A DNA stretch of 36,626 nucleotides from Thoreauomyces humboldtii (lineage: Eukaryota; Chytridiomycota; Chytridiomycetes; Spizellomycetales; Powellomycetaceae): assembly GCA_027596035.1 (NCBI GenBank), contig JADGJA010000146.1:1-36626 (forward strand), given 5' to 3'. Under the pieces are notes generated by a model. That model was not told where the DNA came from and made no database searches. It saw nothing but the letters and a program-made list of their open reading frames with translations. Position numbers and translations under genes: made by a program. Numbering within the stretch: the stretch's first letter is position 1; every line of letters starts with the position of its first letter. Shown here one piece after another: positions 28,223 through 36,626 of this stretch.

Positions 28223-30102
28223 ATGCCTCCTGGAGCCAAAAAGCGAAAGCAACCCTTGGGCGCATCTTCCAGCAGTGAAAACAGCGACGATAGCTCCGAG
28301 CCCGTCGCCACCTCCAGATCACGCTTGCGTAAGCCTCCAGTCATCGTCATTGATTCGGAAGATAGCGAACGCGGTTCTTCGTCTGCTACAACCAAACATG
28401 CAGCCATGCCCTCAGACCGTCGGGGTTTAAAGAAGGGGAAAGGTCGGGAACCAAACTCTGGCGACCAAGTTGAACCGGTACGGCGCGAGGTGTCACTACC
28501 TCGAGCAGCGACCGGAAAGGGCAAACGGAAAGCTCCCGACAGCGACCGGGACTCTCCTCCTTCGCCGCCACGACGACGAAAAGCGAAGGCGAGGCTGGAG
28601 TCGTCCGAAAGCGAGGAACTCGCCCCGGTTGCGGAAGCCGTCGCGATGAGGAGGGAAAGTACCGTAGCTCCCGCTCGGAAGGCTGCCTTTGTGAGTGCTC
28701 GTTCCTTGTCCAGGACGGCGGATGAGTCACCGCCACCGAAAAAGCGAAGAACAACGTCGGACTCCACGAGAAGGCACGACGCCAAGGATCGGAAACGACG
28801 GTCGGAGGACCGGTCGGAGAGTGAAGTCGAGGACGAGGACGATCTTTACATCAGCGACAGCTTCATACAGGATCGCCCAAAGCCAAAGTCGGGTTTCGCG
28901 CAAGCGATGGCTCTGTTGAAACGTATGTGTTCTTTTTTCCTCTTCAATGGAAGTTTTGCTTGTGCTCAACCCGCCTCGCGATCAGAAAAGCGAAACGGCC
29001 TCGCCGCTCAACCAGTAATCGTGCCCGATGCCGCCGAATCGTCAGATTTGGACACGAGCGACGACGGGAGCGACAAATCGTCCACGTTGGACGACGAGTT
29101 GAAGGACTTTGTCGACGACGCCTCTCTGGACGAGGACGAGGATGCAGTGGGGGTAGCTGCCTTGCCAGGTACACTAGATCAAGGCATACCTCGCATTCAT
29201 CTGTTCTGGGTTGTCCGACATTGACCCGTTTCTGGATTCGTGTGATCTAGCCGAGTTCCGCATTTCCGGCGACTTCTTCGATTCGTTCAAGATCTTCCTG
29301 AAGTATCTCATTGATCTGGCCCTGCGAGGTCATACGGCCGTGATCAAAACTGGCGAGTACGCTGAGAGATACCTTCATAGCGTCCGTGCCGTCGAAAATC
29401 GGATCGATGGGTATCGAACCTCTCTGCTCTCTTCCGAGGCTTGGAAACCAAAGTTCAAGGTTTGCCTTTCACCGAAGACTGCTGGCTTGCCGGTTTGACA
29501 GCGTTCTAATCGAGGTACTCAGGAAGCGATGGACACATATCCAACTTACCGATCCCGAATAGCCCCGGGCGGATCGAACTGCGGTGCCTGCACTCGCAAG
29601 GAGCTGGCCTCCAGCCACGCAGTCACCGTCAGCGGACGACCCTACGACCCATGGACTTTAGAGGTAATGCAAAGTTTTTTTTGTTGTTGGCGTGGGTATA
29701 CAAAGATAAGCTTCCTCAACACTATCCCCCGCTCCCTCTTCTACATTGCCTCAGTCCCTCCCAGTTCCGACTTTAGAGAAGCGAGTGTTTCACGTCGGTG
29801 CCGCCTGCGCTGCCCGGTCAGATATGTACAGTCACCTGCGACACTTCAAGTTCCATTTCTACGAGCGCCTGAAGGACGGACTGGCGGATGTGGAGGATTT
29901 GGAGGCTCATTCTCGGGACGAGCTCTTTGAAATCTTGGAAGAGAAGCATCTCATTCACAAGGTGAGAAATGCTTCTTCTTATTCTCACTCCCCCCGTGTA
30001 CCTTTCATCTAATCGGTAACGGTTCTCTTCTTCTGCGTTTAGCTTTGGGCAAAATACGAGGGACTGATTTCTCATGCGACCGCAAAGTACGCTGGAAGTT
30101 AA
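28223..30102 (+). CDS. DUF4211 (CCDC82-like) nuclear protein
   Basis: Exons 28223-28922, 28986-29168, 29251-29459, 29523-29663, 29755-29961 and 30043-30102 sum to exactly 499 codons plus stop. Residues 1-230 are disordered and basic/acidic with nuclear-localisation stretches (GAKKRKQPLG, PPPKKRRTTSD, KDRKRRSEDRSESE). An acidic block follows (DDASLDEDEDAVG). The DUF4211 domain occupies about residues 295-470: FRISGDFFDSFKIFLKYLID, SEAWKPKFKEAMDTYP, the zinc-knuckle-like SNCGACTRK, then GRPYDPWTLE and a second pair region RVFHVGAACAARSDMYSHLR. The C-x2-C plus later Cys spacing and the YD-x2-TLE motif are family features. The first intron is a 63 bp multiple of three with no in-frame stop. CCDC82 function is poorly known; a chromatin role is inference. 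Confidence 0.85.
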
Positions 30103-30629
30103 CCTTTAGCCTGTAGCGCATACGTAGTTTTTGGAAGGGACAGATCAGACCAGCGCTGTCCGAGTCGCCGGGAGGCCATGCACGGCGCCCAGGACAGGCG
30201 GTTCCATTTTTATTCGGCATTTATGTATCTTTTGCCTCGGCCGTCAAGCCGCAACCTGGCCGCATGCCTTGGTCATATCAACTGTCCCCTCCCTGACACA
30301 CTCCTATAAGAAGCAGATCAACAGCTACAAGATCCGTGGTCTCCGTGGTGCCTGACGCAAGACCGGCTAAAATCCACACTAACTCCGCTTCGTTGAAATC
30401 GGAGTATGGCCCCCTCCTCTCTGGCTTCTATCATAGACGACGAAGCAGCCTGAAGGTACCGCAATTTTTCATTTCGGCTTCCCTTTTCTCTCCGTCCCGA
30501 CCACCGTCCCTGTTCATCTCTGGTCCAACCGTTTCCATAAAATGCACAGGTAGAGAGATAATTCCGTCCTGCAATCATCAATGATCAATAGTTTAATCTA
30601 ATGCGTTCCTTTGGCAACATCGCAGCCTG
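30103..30629. other. Gap before the surface-protein pseudogene
   Basis: About 530 bases. A TATAAG lies at 30305-30310 on the plus strand and could be the relic promoter of the broken surface-protein copy. No coding frame is supported. Confidence 0.4.
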
Positions 30630-31579
30630 CGCCTTTCTACCGGAATATCCCTGATTGGCATTGCTTTCATGCGTCAGGGCATCTTCGGCACCCCAGATTT
30701 GCTACACTCAGCAACTGCGCTACTTACACGGGGCCCAACTGCACGTGTAGACCGCCTACCTGCAGTCGCTCGACCTTGCGCCCGCAGCTTCTCTTGTCGA
30801 GCGGACAAGTGTGCACAATCATCACAGACTGCTCGGCCACTACTCAAGCTGCCGTCAGTGGCAATCTCGTTCCGGTTAATGGACTAGAGTACACCCTCTC
30901 ATCAGGCACTACTCTCATTCTTTGCCCTGATACTGTATGCACACAAATTCTGTCGGCACCAACGCTGCGGCAAAGGTGCAGCTAGGAGGCTCCCCACAAC
31001 TGACCTTATTGCCGACGGGACTGACTGGCATTTCCTATGTTGGCTGGGGGCTGGATGCATATGTCACTGCCGACAATTCAAACCTATACAAGGCGACTTC
31101 CGATCCTCCGTCGCTACCAGCAGCTTGCCCATCGCTTCGGGCAAGCAAGTGATGCGCAACACCCTCCAGCCGTCCGGGAGTTCCATCTACTATGCTCCTG
31201 TCGATGGAAACTACGTTGTTACCGACGCAAACACCTGCACCGTTGTATATCGCTTCGCCATGGGAACGTACGCAACAGTCGCCGTGTCACGCTGGAAGCT
31301 GGAAGCTGGGAGCTGTCGGATGGTCTGGTGGTCGGCAACGTGAACTGCACAACCTCCAACGGGGTCGCGCAGGGCATTATCTACGTGCAACACTCGGCCA
31401 CCACAACTACCACAACAGAAGGGACCCCGACTTCCACAGAATCCGTTCCTTGCACCGAGGACGCTGTTACCGGCGCGGTTGTCTGCATTGGGGCACGCGG
31501 TCTCAGCGAATCTGGATGGACAAATCCGCTTTCCGTCGCTGTCGGAGCAGGGATGACGATCTACCTTGCGGTCATGTGA
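30630..31579 (+). pseudogene. Broken copy of the secreted GPI-type surface protein
   Basis: Degenerate paralogue of the intact gene at 32878-34572. Matching blocks occur in order but in shifting frames: SSGQVCTIITDCSATTQAAV with NLVPVNGLEYT near 30795-30960, then AKVQLGGSPQLTLLPTGLTG near 30970-31110 in a second frame, then ASGKQVMRNT with YYAPVDGNYVV near 31125-31290 in a third. After that DGLVVGNVNCTTSNGVAQG to the stop at 31579 returns to the first frame. The middle of the intact gene, roughly 700 bp, is missing between about 31270 and 31325, where GCTGGAAGCTGGAAGCTGG microrepeats occur. Near the signal peptide, one of the competing frames is closed by a stop. The C-terminal hydrophobic GPI-type segment (PLSVAVGAGMTIYLAVM) is still intact. 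Splice signals do not explain the frame changes, so decay is the best reading. Confidence 0.85.
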
Positions 31580-32077
31580 AGGATTGAGACGATACCTACT
31601 TTGTGCTGGTGTGAGGCAGGGTGTGAAGGCTCGAGCGGAATAGCCAGCTTCTGTCGAAAACTTTGTGTGTACGCAACTACAATCCCTACAATTGAAAGAT
31701 AGAATAGATTGGATGAAACGACTCGATTATTTGCGCTGGGCTTAAACCTCGTCCTACGGCTAGAATTTGCGGCGTAACCTCAATAGTCATGAGAAAGGCT
31801 AGTGAAAAGAACTAGGTAGCGCAGCGTGCTCGCTGAGTCGGGCGATGGTGAAGCCGTGGGCGCCCAAATCGTGCGCCCCATCATCGTGGTTCCCGCCGAC
31901 TCCCTATTGGGGTGCAGGTCGGAGCGGAGAACCGCAGTACTGTACAAGAGCCGTGGGACAAGGATAAAGTTACAACTTCCGTTTAACTTTTGACATAAAC
32001 CCCGCCCTCCACACGCTACCCAATCCCCGCAGGCCCCCCTGGCGCCCCTGTCGCGCCCTCCACCAAGAAAAGAAAGG
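31580..32077. other. Intergenic, no supported gene
   Basis: About 500 bases between the pseudogene and the start of the tandem duplication. No open frame of interest, RNA gene or repeat was recognised. Confidence 0.4.
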
Positions 32078-32482
32078 ATGCGCCCAGTTCCTCGAAGTTC
32101 GTCCTATTTTTTCTTGTCCCAGTCGTGTCTAGTTGCCATCCCGAATACTTTGCTGAAGCTCTCGTCCTGTCTGGAACCTTTGAAGAAGTTTCCCCCTAGG
32201 TTTAAACTCCGCCAGATTCTATTTCCAGCGGACTTGGTATCCGCGGAAGATGCCCCGATCAGCTGCGAGGAGCAACAGATCTACATGATGCGCCCACTTC
32301 CCTGAAGTTCGTCCTATTTTTTCTTGTCCCAGTCGTGTCTAGTTGCCATCCCGAATACTTTGCTGAAGCGGAACCTTTGAAAAATTCCTCCTAGGTTTAA
32401 ACTACGCCAGATTCTATTTCCAGCGGACTCGTTATCCGCGGAAGGTGCCCCGATCAGCTGCGAGGAGCAACAGATCTACATG
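32078..32482 (+). repeat. Direct tandem duplication, ~210 and ~195 bp units
   Basis: Unit 1 is 32078-32287 and unit 2 is 32288-32482. They begin ATGCGCCCA(G/C)TTCC and end CAACAGATCTACATG. Long stretches are identical (GTCCTATTTTTTCTTGTCCC; AGTTGCCATCCCGAATACTT; GCGAGGAGCAACAGATCTAC). Unit 2 lacks about 12 bases after TTTGCTGAAG and has a few substitutions and small indels, so the copy is not brand new but is still well above 85% alike by eye. Unit 1 contains a 75-codon open frame without a known motif; unit 2 does not preserve it. It lies about 400 bp upstream of the intact surface-protein gene. Confidence 0.9.
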
Positions 32483-32877
32483 ATGTGCAGAGCGCCGCCG
32501 AGGTATTTTGGACAGAGCCGAAGCTGAGACACCAGGTAGCGCCCAACCTCGCCGTCTCCGCACCCTCGGCGTGGCAAATCGCCACTAAAGTCCTGTTGGA
32601 TTTGGTCGTCGCCTCGGCAACCCGTCTTATCGAGGACTTAAAAAGGCAGTCCGGCGCAACCGTCCGCCTCGGAAACCTGACAGGACTCGACTCTGCAACC
32701 ATCTGTTTCTTTCGCTTACTTTCTTCGTCGTTTTACGGTCCGTTTATATCCTGGTCTAGCGCTGTCAATCAGGGTACGAAAACTCCGCTCGAAGTTGAAG
32801 TTACATGAATTTGAAAATTGATAATGCTTCGGTTTTGTAATACAGGAGCAATACAAGCCCGCAACCTGCACCCGCCT
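32483..32877 (+). promoter_or_regulatory. Leader and promoter region of the surface-protein gene
   Basis: Holds a 107-codon frame (32485-32808) without motif. TTTTGTAATACAG at 32832-32844 looks like a splice acceptor 33 bases before the preferred ATG, so a 5' UTR intron is possible. The open frame of the gene could start at 32818 or 32824, but those ATGs lie upstream of this acceptor. Confidence 0.4.
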
Positions 32878-34572
32878 ATGATGGGTCGCCGCGCAATCAG
32901 ACTTCTCTGGCTGGGTTTGATGCTTTCGGGCGTCACCGCATCTTCTACGCCTCACGTGTGCACATTTCCTTCCACCAGCAGCTGCAGTACGTTCACCGGC
33001 GGCAGCTGCATGGAAGTAGACCAACTCCCGACGGTCATTGCATCTTGTGCGCGCAACGATGAACCGCAGCTTTTCTCGTCGAGCGGCTTTGGACAAGTGT
33101 GCACAACATTTTCCAATTGCTCGGCCACCACACAAGCCGTCGTCAGTGGAGACCTTGTGCCAGTCAATGGACTAGAGTACACCTTCTCATCGGGAACCAC
33201 TCTCACTCTGTGCCCCGATACGATATGCTCTCAATATCTGCCGACTCCGACGCTTTCGGCAAAGGTGCAGCTAATAAGCTCACCTCAGCTGACCTTATTG
33301 CCGAGCGGATTGACTGGAGTATCCTACGTCGTTGTGGGACAGGACGCATGGGTCACCAGCGACTCCTCGTGGTTTTACAAGGCGGCTTCTAACCCACCCT
33401 CGCTCAACTTGGCCATCAATCCCGGCAAAGAAGTCCTGTCGAGCACTCCAACTCAAACCGTTGGATCGTACAACTATGTCCCTGTAACGGGAACCGATCT
33501 CGTCCTCGACTCCTCGGTTTGCGCCGTTATGATTCGTTTCGACCAGGGAGATGTCCACTTGTTCGCAGGGTACACATTGGTCAATTACAAATCGACCAGT
33601 GGAGGTTACAACTACTTCACTATAGGCATGGCCTCTGGATCAACAGTTACCAGCGCGGAGTGTCAGACACTCAAAGATAACTCTTCATCGAACCCACGCT
33701 ACTTCCTGACGATCAGAGTTTTTGTGGACTCGAACGGAAACGGCATAGCTTACCTGACTAGCGACGGGGCACTGTTCCAGTGGCTTAGCGGGGCATGGGT
33801 ACAGACCACCGCCCCGGCCGGCTGCCTGAGCACCGGCCTGACGTATTTCAAGGTCTCGGGTGTCTACACGGTGTACTCCTCGACCACCTGCGCCTTGAAC
33901 CCTTCTGTGAATGCAGTGGTGGCAACCCCATTGTACGACTTTCCCTTCGGCTCTCTCACGATCACTGCCTCCATGGCGGACCAAAGCAGCCAGACGTGCT
34001 TTGGGAATGGAACAGCTTCCTATAGCCTCGGCCTCGATCCGCAAGGCAACCTCCTGAACCGCTTCTCGGCACCTTTATGCGCTGCCAATCCAACGATCGA
34101 TGCCTCCGCTACCTTCAGCAGTCTCCCCGGCAACTGCAGTAGTCTAAACGCAACCGACTATGCCGTCAGCGACAACACTATTGTGCAGTTCCAGAGCGCC
34201 GGTTACAGTTGTGCCACTCCTACATGCATCGACGTCGGAAGCTGTCAGACAGAATCGTGTCTGTACAACGAAGGTCTGATGGCGGGCAACGTGAACTGTT
34301 CGACCATCGACGGTCTCACGCAGGGCATGGTTTACGTGCGAGACCCGGTCACCTCCACCACGACGAGTACCACGAAGACTCCCACGACCACGACCACCGA
34401 CGGGACCCCGACCCCGACAGAATCCCTTCCTGGAGACTGCATCGTTGACGATGTTACCGGCACCTTTGTCTGCAGTGGAGCGCGCAGCTTGGGCGGATCT
34501 GGATGGACGGGTCCTTTTTCCGTCGCCGTCGCCGTCGGAGCAGGAATGGCGGTCTACCTTGCGTTTATGTGA
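32878..34572 (+). CDS. Secreted, probably GPI-anchored surface protein
   Basis: Single exon, 564 aa from ATG 32878 (ATG 32881 is adjacent). I do not recognise the family. A signal peptide (RLLWLGLMLSGVTASS) is followed by a Cys-rich ectodomain with many paired cysteines (HVCTFPSTSSCSTFTGGSC, CPDTICSQY, CIDVGSCQTESC), several N-glycosylation sites (NCSATT, NGTASY, NCSSLN, NCSTID), and a Thr-rich stalk near residues 490-520 (TSTTTSTTKTPTTTTTDGTP). The C-terminus is a small-residue site followed by a hydrophobic end (GWTGPFSVAVAVGAGMAVYL) with no basic tail, as in GPI-anchor signals. A cell-wall or zoospore/cyst surface role is inferred. A decayed copy lies 1.3 kb upstream, so the gene belongs to a locally duplicating family. 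The start before the signal peptide is preferred over 32818. Confidence 0.83.
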   Translation: MMGRRAIRLLWLGLMLSGVTASSTPHVCTFPSTSSCSTFTGGSCMEVDQLPTVIASCARNDEPQLFSSSGFGQVCTTFSNCSATTQAVVSGDLVPVNGLEYTFSSGTTLTLCPDTICSQYLPTPTLSAKVQLISSPQLTLLPSGLTGVSYVVVGQDAWVTSDSSWFYKAASNPPSLNLAINPGKEVLSSTPTQTVGSYNYVPVTGTDLVLDSSVCAVMIRFDQGDVHLFAGYTLVNYKSTSGGYNYFTIGMASGSTVTSAECQTLKDNSSSNPRYFLTIRVFVDSNGNGIAYLTSDGALFQWLSGAWVQTTAPAGCLSTGLTYFKVSGVYTVYSSTTCALNPSVNAVVATPLYDFPFGSLTITASMADQSSQTCFGNGTASYSLGLDPQGNLLNRFSAPLCAANPTIDASATFSSLPGNCSSLNATDYAVSDNTIVQFQSAGYSCATPTCIDVGSCQTESCLYNEGLMAGNVNCSTIDGLTQGMVYVRDPVTSTTTSTTKTPTTTTTDGTPTPTESLPGDCIVDDVTGTFVCSGARSLGGSGWTGPFSVAVAVGAGMAVYLAFM

Positions 34573-34986
34573 AGGATTGATGATACCTCGGACGCGCCTG
34601 TTGGCACCTGTCGGAAACCCGGATAGAAACGATAACAATACCAATAAAAAAGTCTGTTTTGAAGTGATTTGCTCTGTCGCTTCTTTGAGCTGCCTTCCAG
34701 CCTCTTGATTCGGTAAAGCTTTGATCAGGTTTGGGGAAACACCGAGTTACGAGATCGTTTTTCAAGGCTAGCTCTGGGGTCGCCGTCGAAACGGGACGAA
34801 GCGGCACCCTATCTGCGCTGTAAAGATAGGGTGCCACCAGCGCACGTTCGAACTCGACACTCCCCCTCAAGCATACTAAACTATCTACTGCGTTCTGCAG
34901 GGACACAAGGGTAGCGCGCCACGGCCCAAACACCCTGTCGACGCGGTAAATCGCAGGCATTTTGAGGCAGGGTCCCGGCCCAATCT
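34573..34986. other. Intergenic, no supported gene
   Basis: About 410 bases. CAATAAAAAAG at 34640-34650 could be the polyadenylation region of the surface-protein gene. CTATC/AAAGATAGG near 34809-34829 forms a small inverted repeat. No gene was seen. Confidence 0.4.
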
Positions 34987-35307
34987 ATGAATGGCTCACA
35001 GAAACCAGTCGAAAATGAGCCAGTCGGTAATACGGTAGACGGGTTGCTCGTGGCGATCGCCGCCGCCTCGTCGGCCACCTACTCGACGGCGGTCGACATC
35101 CTGTTCGGCTTCACGGTGGCCTACTACGTGACCTTCTGCGCGTACTTTTTCTGGATCATCACGAGGTCGGTGCAGCATCAGATGAGACAGATGGTGGGGG
35201 TCGTCTTCTGGCTGGCTCCAGAGGTCCTCGTCGACGCACCCGTTCTTGCTCAGATGGTGGACATGGGCTCGTTGCTGCCGCATCAGGTCAAAAAGAAGTC
35301 GGTGTAG
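34987..35307 (+). pseudogene. Orphan fragment of a multi-pass membrane protein
   Basis: A 106-codon frame with strongly G/C-ending codons, clearly coding in style. It has two hydrophobic segments (TAVDILFGFTVAYYVTFCAY and QMVGVVFWLAPEVLVDAPVL) joined by a polar FFWIITRSVQHQMRQ loop, and ends PHQVKKKSV. The pattern, a helix then a W-L-x-P-x-x-V-L helix end then a short cytosolic start, resembles the last membrane segments before a cytoplasmic module in large chytrid sensor-type membrane proteins (TmcB/TmcC-like), but I cannot place it firmly. There is no signal peptide, no preceding helices and no downstream module. A remnant or detached exon is more likely than a complete gene; a real small two-helix protein is the alternative. 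Confidence 0.4.
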
Positions 35308-35865
35308 ATGTACGCATGGGTAACCCACCGAAACGGCCGCAAGGATAGAAAACCTCGCACAGCAAATAGTAACGCATGGCGTGGGAAAATGTTGAACGCA
35401 CATGATCCTTGCCTGAACGGTGTTGTTCACGAGGTGCAGTGTCCGCCAAATGAAAAATGATGCCATGAAGCCCGTTCCCAGAGGTTGATGGTACGATCCA
35501 CGAGTCGTTCAGGACCACGGAGGTTGACGGTTCGCTGGCGGGGAAAGGGAGACGACACGAAGCGGTGGGTCAGCCTTTTGGTCCCAGCGGTCGATTCCTC
35601 GGGAGGTGTGGGATGGGAATACCGTAGGGTTGTCATACTTTGCGACTGCACCGGCCACGAAGCGAAACGAGATTGCTCTCACGTCCTGGAGAGGCTGGGA
35701 GAGGTGCAGCCGGACCACTCCCTCCAGCTTTGCGAACGGACCCGAGCCCGACTCGTTGTGGTCGTCGTCCAGCACGACTTCCTGCTGCCCAAGGACGATG
35801 TCAAACAGATCGATGGAACTCGGCAACTGTGTAGACATTGTCCATGCTGTGAGACCGACGGACAT
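35288..35865 (-). pseudogene. Arrestin-like N-terminal domain, probably broken
   Basis: From ATG 35865 (or 35838) the frame reads DLFDIVLGQQEVVLDDDH, then KLEGVVRLHLSQPLQDVRAI and SFRFVAGAVAKYDN. This is the start of an arrestin N-domain: F-D-I-x-L, VVL, G-x-V-x-L-x-L-S-x-P, R-A-I-S-x-R-F. A likely intron 35622-35535 (GTATTC...CGCCAG) leads in the phase-0 frame to TVNLRGPERLVDRT, a Trp-His-His-Phe segment and a TGA at about 35430. A neighbouring frame instead carries VVLNDSWIVPSTSGNGLHGI and SHAMRYYLLCEVFYPCG, which look like the following arrestin strands, to a stop at 35288. No single frame holds the whole N-domain, and no arrestin C-domain follows. A frameshifted, truncated gene is the best reading; an unseen extra intron is possible. 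Confidence 0.4.
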
Positions 35866-36626
35866 GATGACTGAGGATGTGACTCGCAGATGCAGATAAG
35901 CCTTGGTGCAAGCAACTCGATTGACGTTGTTCAGTGGTCTTCCTGGTGAGGACGGCCGTTGAGTGTGGTTACCGGTACCGGTACGTTTGCTGCCCCCCCT
36001 CTGCACACTTGCTCCCCCTGTACCACGCTGGCGTGGATGCCTTTGCGCACGATCTGGCAAAGATGCCCATGGCTGCGAGGTTAAGGCGAGCGCTCATCGT
36101 CAAGGGTGTCCCGGGGGTTCGACGAACATCCATGCGGACGGTACAGAGCAAGAAGTCCTGTCCGTAAGCCAAGCGTCAAATTCCTCAAGATGGTTGAAAA
36201 GATGCAGCCTCTGATCGGCTCCAAGCTTCAGCAGCTCCTTCAAGATCATCACAAGAGAGCAGCGGGCAGGACGAGCCTTGGTACCACCACACCAACCTGC
36301 AACGATCTGAAGGAATGAGAGCCGAGGCCGACCAGGTACCAGCAGGATGGAACAGAAGCAGAGAAGGTGGATGCCGATGTCATGTTCCTGGGGACCTATT
36401 GATAGGTTGCATGCTAGTAGGATGGATGGATGAGAGGGCACTAGTGGCACAGCACACCTTTGCCACACACGCTCATGGACCATGCGAAGTACGGGTATTC
36501 CCTCTCCACAGTCTCTCTAGCTCCATCCCAGAGCACAGTTCTGCATTATCGACCATATCCATCCTCTACGTTACGATCAACGTCCCGTTGCGTACCAGAA
36601 ACTCTCGCGAGAAACTTACGACAGAA
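35866..36626. other. Right-hand end, no supported gene
   Basis: About 760 bases. Open frames of 60-127 codons on both strands show no known motif; one on the minus strand (36100-36483) has an amphipathic ILKELLKLGADQRLHLFNHL run, but nothing I can name. It would contain the promoter of the arrestin-like gene if that is expressed. GGATGGATGGATGAG near 36420-36433 is a short simple repeat. Confidence 0.4.

Noticed and set aside
29550..29600. tRNA-like GGATCGAAC box
   Set aside because: It lies inside exon 4 of the DUF4211 gene (GGSNCGAC), and no acceptor stem or A-box is present on either strand.
30937..31152. Pieces of the surface-protein pseudogene as separate small genes or exons
   Set aside because: The frame changes occur inside blocks that are continuous in the intact copy, without GT/AG sites or inserted sequence at the right places.
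34996..35466. 156-codon minus-strand frame
   Set aside because: His/Arg-rich composition typical of an antisense shadow of the G/C-ending membrane-protein fragment on the plus strand.

Overview
The window reads as nuclear DNA of a zoosporic (flagellated) fungus, most likely a chytrid. Genes are compact and intron-rich. The introns I could place are 50-115 bp, with GTRNG-type donors and AG acceptors. The gene set mixes ordinary fungal genes (HRD3, CTR9, an IMPACT-domain protein, a Ctr copper transporter, Thr-rich GPI-type surface proteins) with genes expected only in organisms that keep a cilium or the AP-4 coat (TMEM231, an ERICH2-like protein, AP-4 epsilon). Species cannot be named from sequence alone. 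No rRNA, tRNA, CRISPR array or complete transposon was recognised.

Layout: 1-307 (-) 5' end of a Ras-family GTPase, cut by the window edge. 1252-4624 (-) HRD3/SEL1L-type ERAD protein in 8 exons. 5022-6163 (+) an S/T-P-rich unknown protein. 6309-10875 (-) the Paf1-complex subunit CTR9, rebuilt as 17 exons and 1175 aa. 11131-12076 (+) LENG1-like CIR_N protein. 12309-13573 (-) the transition-zone protein TMEM231, head to head with 13685-15536 (+), an AP-4 epsilon adaptin that ends after about 480 residues. 16778-17108 (+) a tiny NDUFB2-like complex I subunit. 17882-19901 (-) a nuclear-looking WD40 protein. 20492-22702 (-) a single-exon protein with an RG-repeat tail. 23549-24329 (+) a doubtful gene. 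24336-25107 (-) ERICH2-like. 25302-26372 (+) IMPACT domain. 26588-27664 (+) Ctr copper transporter with a Cys/Met-repeat ectodomain. 28223-30102 (+) DUF4211/CCDC82-like.

From 30.6 kb rightward the character changes. A broken copy of a secreted GPI-type protein (30.63-31.58 kb) is followed by a ~200 bp direct duplication (32.08-32.48 kb), the intact surface-protein gene (32878-34572), an orphan membrane-protein fragment (34987-35307) and a probably broken arrestin-like gene (35288-35865, minus). This looks like a fast-turnover accessory tail beside a conserved housekeeping block.

The housekeeping genes are often head to head with 110-400 bp between starts, so shared promoters are likely: HRD3/unknown, CTR9/LENG1, TMEM231/AP4E and ERICH2/IMPACT. 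Gene models were spliced by eye from reading frame, splice consensus and family knowledge. Lengths that divide exactly by three across all exons support them, but no transcript data were available.
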